Positions 56,721-64,000 of a DNA stretch of 64,000 nucleotides are shown here, piece after piece. A program made the translations under genes and the position numbers. Below the pieces are notes generated by a model. That model was not told where the DNA came from. It made no database searches and was given only the letters and a program-made list of their open reading frames with translations. Every line of letters begins with the position of its first letter. Position 1 is the stretch's first letter. This DNA is from Aquila chrysaetos chrysaetos (taxonomy: Eukaryota > Chordata > Aves > Accipitriformes > Accipitridae): positions 30,912,503 to 30,976,502 of the forward strand of contig NC_044018.1 in NCBI RefSeq assembly GCF_900496995.4. Reading direction: 5' to 3'.

Positions 56721-59039
56721 GTCTATAACCCTGAAGAGGGACGCAGGAGGCAGGTCTTATTTATGAGCAGTGATAAGCGACCCTTTTCCTTACCTTCTTG
56801 GGAAGGGGATAAGAAAATTTTCACTGGTTGCTCTAGGCTTATTGTTCTTGGGAAGGGACAAAATACAGGATTCTCTCAGCTGGAATTGTAATCATAAAAA
56901 GAAGACGACAAAAGAGAAGCCAAGTTCATAAGAAAAGCTGTGTTTGTGCTCATCGTCTGATGTGTGTCGATGGAGGTGTCCAGGCACACAGGAAAAGGCA
57001 CGTGGGGATGGAGGGAGCTGGGGCAGCGTGCCGTGCTCCCGCCCAGATCTCTTCCTAGTGGTGCCCTGTTTTTTCCTTCCTGCTTCCTTCACTGGGTCTG
57101 TCCTCAATAAAGAGCACGTCTTGTGCTGAGGACTGAGTGAGGCTCAGCAGGGGAGAGCAAGCGCCATCTGCAGGCTCGGTGGGGCTGAACAAGTCTAGCG
57201 CTTGGTGACATGGGCAGTGGGGTTCTGGAGGTGTAGTGGGAGAACACTGGCAGGTTGCAGAGAGGAAGGCTGCTGTCAATGGGAAGGCTTTGGAGAAGCT
57301 GCCATGGAGGCAGAGCTGAGTGGGTGGGTGAAAGGAGGCAGCTGTTGGGAGTGCCTTCTGGGGACGGAGTCCGTCTAGAGTGAGGTGGGAGCCTTATGGG
57401 AGAGAGGGGTTTGGCGGTAGGGAGGGAGGGTAGACCTGACAGGATGGCTCTTGGCCTTTCTTTGCTCCTCTTTGCCATCTGTGGTACCTGTCAGGCTTCA
57501 TCTGTCTTGCCTATGGGGGTTCTGACTTGCAAGCTCTTATTTGCATTACTCCTGCTGCTTGAAATTCATGATATATGCATCATTGTGCCACCACAATGGT
57601 CACCTCGCGAGCACCAGCTGAAATCACCAATCCCTTCTGCACGGATCAGATGTCTTGTCTTGCTCTCCATGCTGAAGCAGTGAGTTTTGCATTTTGGTGT
57701 TCTTGTGTTATAGGCTTTTCTTGCCAGCTGTCTTAGCTCTGATTGTCTCAGGTTTGTTTGCTAGCTCTTCTTGGCATGGGAGGCCGTGCTTTCTGTGGCC
57801 TTCAGTGTGCCTTCCCATGTGCCCCAGAGCCCTTGGTGTGCCTTTCAGTGCAACCCAGACCTTGCACAGATCAGGTGTGTCTTCTGTTGTGTAGAGTGGT
57901 GTATCATAGCATGCCAGGTTTGTAGGCCCTTCTGTCCATCTTTCTTACCACTGGTCATCTTTGTTTTGCTGGCTTGATTCTCTGAGGCAGCACTCTCTGG
58001 TCCTTTCCCACCTGCCTGTACTGATGTCTGTACTGTGGTCACCTTGGCCAAAGTCTTTCAGTCTGGCCATCTTGATGACCGCCCTCTCAGCTCTGCTGAC
58101 CTTTCTCCAGTGGGAAGTACTTGCTGATCCATCTTGCCTAGTTGTCTGCACTTGTGTTGTGCCAGCTGCATTGTCATCTTCATGGCCTAGGTCTTTTGGG
58201 TTAGCCATCTTGCTGTGTCAGTACTGCTAATGATTTTCTAATGAGCAGCATTCTCTGGCCCTTCTTTTCCAGCAGTATACCTGTGCTACACTGTTGTGTG
58301 TTGTATGGTTTTTCTGGCTGGTGTTCTCTTCTGTGCTTATTGTGTTCTGATGGCCTGTTCCTGAATCTTGCACAGACAGTGTTTCTTCAGGGATGTTCTT
58401 AATGCTACTTTGTGATTTTTGTTTTGTTTTCTTCCTGGTCTGGGGTTGTCTTACTTGTAGGATTCCAGTTGTGGAAACAAATAATGCTCAGGAAATAATG
58501 AGAGGGCACAAAGTGGACGCCAGGAGCAGGGGTGGAGGCAGAAGAAGTTGCAGGATAGAGTGGTTGTCAGGGAAGTAATTGTGTCACTTTGGGTTCAGAG
58601 AGCACGTGTTGCATGGTACTGGTGGGCTGTTTGGTTAATGGCCAATAAGGAGGTAAATGCCTGGCCCTTTTCCTCACAGGTGCTACAACTGACTGATGGT
58701 GCCACAGCAATTTGGCTGGCAGGCTGGGGCGAGTTTCTCCTGGCTGGTGGTGGACAAGCGCCAGGGCAAGAGAGCTCCTCTGAGTTGCCTGGGGCACCTG
58801 TGATTCTCATGCCTGCTGATAACGATGCCACTCCAAGGTACCAGGGAAAGGGGAGATGGCACCGCACAGCAGTGGTATCAGGCAGGGCAGGGTCTGCCTG
58901 GAGGACCTATTTGATCTTCCCTGGCTTTTCTCCTCACCTTCTGGTCTGAGGTTTCTCCCCAAAGTGGATGGCTGCCTGTTGCAGATGCAGCCATACTGCA
59001 GCTGCAGGGAGGCAGGTGTAAGCAGACTTACAGGCCTAG
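56721..59039. other. Unassigned region between CpG island and ELAVL relic
   Basis: No recognisable coding exon. From 57,440 to 58,440 the plus strand is T-rich with recurring GCCATCTTG/GTCATCTT-type words, suggesting diverged internal repetition. The rest shows nothing I can assign. Confidence 0.4.
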
Positions 59040-59872
59040 AGCCTGGGCTATGGCTTCATCAGCGATGGGTGACGCCAACAAGGCCATCAACACCCTCAAC
59101 TGCAGACCAAGATCGAGGTGCCGGACACCAAGGGGGTCCCTTGGGGCAGGGGTGGAGCAGATGCTGGGGTCTCTCGGTGGGGATGGACACCAGGGGGTCC
59201 TTTGGGAGTATGTGTGTGTGGATGCTGGGGTCCCTCGGGGGGGGGGTGGACACCAGGGTGTCCCTTGCGGGGGGGGGGGGGGGCAGATGCCTGGGTCCCT
59301 GAAGGGGGGGCCCATGGGTGGGAGGTGGTTCTGGTGCCTAGATGGCTGGGTCCCTGGGGCTGACTGCTCCCCCCCCTCCCCCCAGGTATCCTATGCCAGC
59401 CTAACTTGGTCTCCATCCGCAATGCCAACCTCTACACGAGCGGCCTCCCCAAGGACATGGGGCAGGATATGGAGCAGCTCTTTTCCCAGTACAGCCGCAT
59501 CATCACCTCCCACATCGTCGTCAACCAGGTCACATATGCGCCTGGATGCTTGGACCCCCATCCCAGGGGAGGGGGGCTGCCCAGATGCCTGGGTCCCCAG
59601 TAGGGTCTATGGAGCTTGAGAACGGTTCCTGGATCCCATGGGTGGGCAGTTGGGTGTCTGTCAGAAGGGATTCCTCGGACACGTGGGTCCTGTGGGAATG
59701 CAGCAGAGTCTCAGGGCTCTGTCCCCCGGACTCCCCACGCACAGGTGTGTCACAGGGGGTGGGCCTCATCCGCATTGACAAGTGCATGGAAGTGGATGAG
59801 ACTGTCCAGGCAGAAGCTGCTGGGTGCTGCCGAGCCCATCACCATCAAGGTCACCAACAGCCCGGGGCAGAT
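59040..59872 (+). pseudogene. Unprocessed ELAVL3-like gene relic
   Basis: Three exon-like pieces of a Hu/ELAV RNA-binding protein keep their introns. 59,040-59,117 reads SLGYGFI..DANKAINTLN..LQTKI (end of RRM1) with a frameshift. 59,386-59,528 reads VSYA, then a frameshift, then [28 protein letters not shown] (RRM2). 59,745-59,872 reads GVGLIRIDK..LLGAAEPITIK (rest of RRM2) with altered RNP1 and indels. The breaks fall exactly at ELAVL exon borders (TIK|VSYA and DQ|.TGVS), so this is a decayed duplicate, not a retrocopy. MEQLFSQY and GAAEPIT fit ELAVL3 better than ELAVL2/4. The first RRM1 exon, hinge and RRM3 were not found. Not translatable as it stands. Confidence 0.8.
59118..59385. repeat. 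Minisatellite in relic intron
   Basis: Repeated units built on GGATG(C)TGGGGTC(C/T)CTCGG and GGACACCAGGG(G)GTCC with G runs, period about 60-65 bases, roughly three copies. It occupies the intron between the two RRM pieces. Confidence 0.6.
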
Positions 59873-60950
59873 TTGGCTCATTTTGTCCTCAGGCTGTTGC
59901 CAAGTGGGGACTGTACCCCCTTCCGCTCCAGCCCAGGAGTCCAGAGGGGGTGTCTGCGCTCTCCCCTCTTTTCTTCCACTTGTTTCTTTTTTTTTTTTTT
60001 TTAGGGGGGGAGCTTTTTTGGGAGAAAGAACAAATAATAATAACGGTACTTCTAATGGTAGCAAGGAGAGAGGCCAATGCAACGAGCAGTAACTCCCCTG
60101 GAGCAACAGACACAAAACCATCTATTTTTGTAAGAGAAGATGAAAAAAAAAAAAACCCAAAAAACTCCTCTGAAGTCCTCCATAACTGCCCCTCCAGCAG
60201 CTAGTTGCAGGGGGTGGGAATCTGTCATGTGCCCCCCCTGGTTGTTTCAAGGCAGGGACAGAGATTGTGATCCTCAAGCAGGGTCACAGCATGTTTTGGG
60301 AGGGTCAGTGGCACTAAAGTGTTCTCAGTCAGGTTGAGGCCACCAGGAGGTCCAGCTGCCCCCGAGTCCCCAGCAGTCCCAAACCTGGGGAGGGTCTCGC
60401 CCCCACTGCCCTGTCGCAATCCTTCTCCAAATACCCTAAAACAGGTATTTTTGCCCCAACCTCCTCAGCTTGCTGGGGTGGGTGCTTTTGCTTGGCTGGT
60501 TCTAGCATCCTGGCCAGAAAAGCCCTGAAACCCCCAACCTGCCCCCCACCCCCGACCGGCTGAGCCCCCCATAGCAGCCCCATTGTCGTCGTCATCATAA
60601 TTTGTTATTATTGTTGTTCTTATTATTACTATTATTTATTTTCTCTTCTCCGTTGGTATAATTTCTTGCTTTTCAGTGGTTTTGGTTCCTACTTATTTCC
60701 AATTCTTTGTTGGCTTTCCCCAGGCCTGGGACCCCCAGGACCCTCTGCCCCTCCCAGGACCCCTGGGATCCCACCCCCCCACATCCCACTTCTTGCGTCG
60801 TGTCATGCCTGTTTGCAGCTTCTTGTAGTTTTAACTTATTGTTAACGTAACCATTACCCCCCGGCCTGCGTGTGCACGTGTCCCTGGGATGGGCAAGGGA
60901 CCCAGGCATCTGGGTCTGCCTCCACCCCCCTGGGGTCTGCCTCTCCTACC
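59873..60950 (+). other. Sequence after the ELAVL relic, possibly its 3' UTR
   Basis: Noncoding. It contains a T run at about 59,987-60,002, AAATAATAATAACGG, a long A run near 60,143, and AU-rich TTATTATT blocks near 60,605-60,645. The AU-rich character would suit an ELAVL 3' UTR, but I cannot identify it as such. Confidence 0.3.
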
Positions 60951-61322
60951 CCCCCCCCCAGGCAGCTCTGTCCTGTTCCCCTTTTTTCACCTCTCGCTTT
61001 GCTTTTCTTTCTGTTTTTCTGCTTTTCTTCTCTCTATCCCTGTCTCCCTGTTATTTATTGCTCCATCTTCATCCTGCTCTCTGTCCCCGTCTTTGTCTTG
61101 CTCCATCTCTCCGTTGTTCTCCATGTCACTCTCATTCTCCCTCTGTCCCAGTGTCCTGCTTCCTGTCCCTCTCTTGTTCTCTGCATCCCATCTTCTGGCT
61201 CCCTGTCACTCAACAGTTTTCTATATCCCTCTGACTGTCCTCCCTCTCCCTCTGTCCTGCTGCCCACTGCTGAGTTTTTTTTCTCTTTCTTTGTGTCCTG
61301 CTCCTATCACTCTGTCTGTCCC
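60951..61322. repeat. Pyrimidine-rich low-complexity tract, left part
   Basis: Nearly pure C/T on the plus strand with CTCTGTCC(C)-type words repeated many times. Continues at 61,918-62,040 beyond the solo LTR. Confidence 0.75.
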
Positions 61323-61917
61323 TGTTCTGGTTTTGTCCGGGATGGAGTTAATTTCTTCATAGGAGCTTGTATGGGGCTATGTTTTGGATTTGTGATGAAA
61401 ACAGCATTGATAACACAGGGCTGTGTTAAGTATTGCCAAACAGTGCTTACACAGCATCAAGGCCTTCTCATGTTTCTCATGCTGCCCCACCAGTGAGCAG
61501 GCTGCAGATGGGAAAGAAGTTGGGAGGGGACACAGCTGGGACAGCTGACCCCCAACTGACCAAAGGGGTATCCCAGACCATATGACATTGTGCTCAGCAG
61601 TAAAAGCTGGGGGGAAGGAGGGGATGTTTGGAGTGATGGCATTTGTCTTCACAAGTCACTGTTTTGTGTGATGGAGCCCACCTTTCTTGGAAATAGCTAA
61701 ACACCTGCCTGCTGACGGGAAGTAGTGAATGAATTCCCTATTTTGCTTTCCTTGCCCATGCTGCTTCTGCTTTACCTATTAAACTGCCTTTATCTCAACC
61801 CACAAGTTTTCTAACTTTTGCCCTTCCTGTTCTCTCCCCCATCCCACTGGTGGTGGTGGGGGGAGAGGGCGAGCAGCCGTGTGGTGCTGAGCTGCCTACC
61901 AGGGTTAAACGACAACA
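61323..61917 (+). mobile_element. Solo LTR of an avian endogenous retrovirus
   Basis: Starts TGTTCTGGTTTTGTCC and ends GGTTAAACGACAACA. Internally it contains blocks I recognise from an LTR family common in birds: GGATGGAGTTAATTTCTTC, GTGCTTACACAGCATCAAGG, GTTGGGAGGGGACACAGC, ACCTATTAAACTGCC and TTATCTCAACCCAC. An ATTAAA poly-A signal lies near 61,779. No internal retroviral genes are attached. The flanks GTCCC and CTCCC suggest a 5-bp target duplication with one difference. The copy is diverged. Confidence 0.8.
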
Positions 61918-62040
61918 CTCCCTCTGTCCCTAATGCTTCTTTCTTCATCTCTGTCCAACTCCCTCTCCCTTCTTGTCTCTCATTGTCCCTCTGTCCTGCT
62001 TCTTGTCCCCACCTTTTCTGTCTGTACGTCTCTGTCCTGC
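61918..62040. repeat. Pyrimidine-rich low-complexity tract, right part
   Basis: Same CTCTGTCC-type composition as 60,951-61,322, so the solo LTR was inserted into one tract. Confidence 0.75.
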
Positions 62041-62811
62041 TGTTACTGATTTGTCATTAATTTGTTATTAGTTAGAATTAATCATATTTAGTTTTAATAT
62101 TTTAGCAAAATCATATGTATGTTGTATTTTATATATTTAACCACCAACCAGTGTCTGCTGTAAAATCCCCTGTATAGCCCTGTATCAAGGCCGGAGAAAT
62201 TGACTAAAATCATCTAGTAGAAACATTTAGAACTTAAATAACAAGATAAAGAAATACCTGACAACGGGGTGGTGTAAGAGTTGTCAGTACGTTCCCTGAC
62301 AACAGCCTGTTTGGAACGCAGCGGCCGATCCCCAAAGATAGAATGTGCAGTACAAAGCTCCTGGAAGGTCCCTGGCTAGAGCCGTTAGAGATAACTGCAT
62401 AGCTACTGTCAAAAAGGATGGATTGCACCTGTTGCCATAACATCGATGAAGAAATCATAAACTCTAGATGAACTTTGCTTCATTATAATACCAAAACACA
62501 CCTCCTGGTCAAAAGCTACCCACCCCCTCCCCAAGACTTCCAACGTCCTCGGAGAGCCTTCATACGCCTGCTATAAAAGATAATTCACATATGCTAATGA
62601 TTTCCCAAAATCTAATGAATATGTAAACTTTTCCTTGGAAATCTAATGAATATGTATCGATAAGTCTTAATATAAGGTGTTATTGTTTTGAAGACAGGTG
62701 TGCTGGTTCGGAGAGAGACTCGCCCGCGCACACCCCAGTCAATAAAGAAGTGTCTGCTTATCTACACTAAATTGGTGTTGATAAGTTCTTCATTCCGAGC
62801 TTTTCGTAACA
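62041..62811 (+). mobile_element. 5' LTR of an endogenous retrovirus
   Basis: Bounded by TGTTAC at the left and GTAACA at the right, a 6-bp terminal inverted repeat, and followed by a primer-binding site. It contains TATAAAA at 62,572-62,578, AATAAA at 62,741-62,746, and an 18-base direct repeat (62,608-62,625 and 62,639-62,656; AAATCTAATGAATATGTA). The order TATA, poly-A signal, LTR end fits U3-R-U5 in plus orientation. The left end is inferred from the inverted repeat and could be shifted. The rest of the provirus lies beyond the window. Confidence 0.7.
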
Positions 62812-62815
62812 TTTT

Positions 62816-62833
62816 TGGCGACCCAGATGGGAC
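62816..62833 (+). other. Retroviral primer-binding site
   Basis: TGGCGACCCAGATGGGAC, four bases after the LTR end, begins with TGG, the complement of the tRNA 3' CCA. The implied tRNA end (GTCCCATCTGGGTCGCCA) most resembles an arginine tRNA by memory; the exact isoacceptor is not proven. Confidence 0.75.
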
Positions 62834-63028
62834 CTTCCTGAAGAGAAACCGAGAGTCGGGGACCGATCGGTTCCTGCCGTGCAGCACCGAGATTCTCGGG
62901 ATACCCATCATCCCCGATCCATAAGGCTTTTCGACGTCTTGCGACTGGATTTGAAAATGCTTAAAACTAGTAGTGGATGTTAGAGCCTCTAGCGTCAAGA
63001 TCCCACGGCTTAAATATTAATGATAGTT

Positions 63029-63387
63029 GGGTTGAGTCCCGGTTAGAGTCCCCCCGATGGGTTAGAGTCCCACCGTATTGTTTGGGGTTAGAGTCCCCCC
63101 GAGTGGGTTAGAGTCCCACCGGTATTGTTTGGGTGTAGAGTCCCCCTGAGTGGGTAGAGTCCCACCAGGATCGTCTGCCTGTCAGACGCAGCGGCGAAAG
63201 CTGCGCAAGGTTGGAGCAAAAGGATCCTGAAGGAAGTAGAAGCCTAGGCGTCTGCCCGTAAGACATAAGCGAAAGCTATTGCTGGTTGGACAATTGGGAG
63301 TGGGTTAGAGTCCCACAACTTTTGAGGATTCTGGGTTAGAGTCCCAGCTTCAAAAGCATTTTGGAAATTTTTGGGTTTGAGTCCCAA
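63029..63387 (+). repeat. Array of tRNA T-arm-like hairpins
   Basis: At least seven copies of GGGTTAGAGTCCC-type motif. Four form an exact 5-bp stem with a 7-base loop: 63,103-63,119 and 63,300-63,316 (GTGGG/CCCAC), 63,331-63,347 (CTGGG/CCCAG), 63,371-63,387 (TTGGG/CCCAA). Copies at 63,058 and 63,084 have 4-bp stems. The first block repeats with a period of about 47 bases. Confidence 0.85.
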
Positions 63388-63394
63388 TTCTAAA

Positions 63395-63533
63395 GAAAGA
63401 AAAACAAACAAACAAAAAAAAAAAACCAAAAAAGAAAAAGAAAAAAAAAAAAGAAAAAAAAAAAGGAAAAAAAAAAGGAAAAAAAAAAGGAAAAAAAAAG
63501 AAAAAAAAAAGGAAAAAAAAAGGAAAAAAAAGT
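63395..63533. repeat. A-rich (GGAAAAAAAA)n tract
   Basis: About 140 bases of A runs separated by G or GG, roughly every 9-12 bases. Probably replication slippage or an expanded purine tract. Confidence 0.85.
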
Positions 63534-63977
63534 GAGATATATTGTGTACTTGGAAGTATCGTGAGTGTTGTAAGTGTGGGATGTGCAATTGAGCATGAAG
63601 TGAGTCTTGGCAACGATTGTAGTGTCCTCTTATTGAAGTTGGAAGTTATAAAGTTGTGAATATATTTGCTGGTTATAATTTTGCCAGGGGATATTGGTTA
63701 TGACTCTTGCTTAGGGAAGTCGGCTTTGTCCGTGCCCTAGGCAAGTAGGTGGACTCCATTACCTGGCAACAATTGTTATTTGTATTTATTTAATATTTGG
63801 TGTTTGAATATATGTAATTTGTATTTGAAAACTTTGTATTGATATTTGGCATTTGGTATTTGGTTTGTATTTAACATCTGACAATTGATTATTGATTTTT
63901 GATATTTGTTATATATTTAATATATATTTAGTATTGGGTAAAACTAATTGCATTTGCCAATTATTAAGAGTAAGAGT

Positions 63978-64000
63978 ATGGGTATTTGTGCCACTGATGG
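63978..64000 (+). CDS. Possible gag start, cut by window edge
   Basis: ATG GGT opens a frame to the last base (7 codons visible). Met-Gly is the start expected of a myristoylated retroviral matrix protein, and the position about 1.2 kb after the LTR is acceptable for gag. Far too short to confirm. Confidence 0.25.

Larger units (their letters stand above)
62834..63977 (+). mobile_element. Endogenous retrovirus leader (untranslated)
   Basis: About 1.1 kb between primer-binding site and the first plausible gag start. It carries, in order, a block of T-arm-like hairpins (63,029-63,170), a double stem-loop (63,173-63,205), a diverged second copy of that double stem-loop (63,250-63,280), three more T-arm-like hairpins (63,300-63,387), an A-rich tract, and an AT-rich part with ATTTGGT/TTTGTATTT words. 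No open frame of protein character. Part of a provirus continuing past 64,000. Confidence 0.6.

Noticed and set aside
60870-61496. Ser/Leu/Cys-rich frames
   Set aside because: Translation of the pyrimidine-rich tract in several frames.
63244-63613. Phenylalanine-rich minus-strand frames
   Set aside because: Translation of the A-rich tract in the retroviral leader.

Overview
This window is vertebrate nuclear DNA, almost certainly from a bird. The evidence is several CR1 LINE 3' ends with the avian tail form, a solo LTR of a type I recognise as common in birds, very GC-rich CpG islands with long poly-G runs (typical of small chromosomes), and the gene order R3HDM2 - INHBC - INHBE - GLI1, which matches human 12q13.3. 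The species cannot be determined from the sequence. There are no prokaryotic features.

Layout. Positions 1-13,880 are AT-rich and without recognisable coding exons. I read this as the first intron(s) of R3HDM2 on the minus strand, whose noncoding first exon and CpG island lie near 13.9-14.5 kb. INHBC (activin beta-C; two exons, 15,038-17,725) and INHBE (activin beta-E; two exons, 25,210-27,114) follow head to tail on the plus strand, each ending in an AATAAA signal. GLI1 (eleven coding exons, 46,427-54,266, plus strand, predicted 1,300 aa) fills the centre-right. Its noncoding first exon and promoter are not settled: CpG islands at about 34.2-35.0 kb and 45.9-46.4 kb are both candidates. The 28-46 kb stretch holds degenerate TG/CA arrays, a perfect 20-bp hairpin, a consensus GLI site and orphan CpG islands. 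A CR1 copy with a (TTCTA)n tail sits inside GLI1, and a second CR1 sliver lies in its last intron.

Downstream of GLI1 the sequence decays into accessory DNA: a CpG island at 56.2-56.7 kb with no clear gene, a disrupted unprocessed relic of an ELAVL3-like RNA-binding protein gene (59.0-59.9 kb), a pyrimidine-rich tract interrupted by a solo LTR (61,323-61,917), and the 5' LTR, primer-binding site and leader of an endogenous retrovirus that runs off the right edge (62,041-64,000).

How the genes relate. INHBC and INHBE are tandem paralogues encoding secreted TGF-beta ligands, expressed mainly in liver in mammals. GLI1 is the zinc-finger transcriptional effector and target of Hedgehog signalling. 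They are neighbours by ancient synteny rather than an operon. The least familiar signal is in the retroviral leader: a series of short hairpins with the geometry of a tRNA T-arm (5-bp stem, 7-nt loop) whose outermost base pair varies in a compensatory way between copies, next to two copies of a double stem-loop with GAAA loops.
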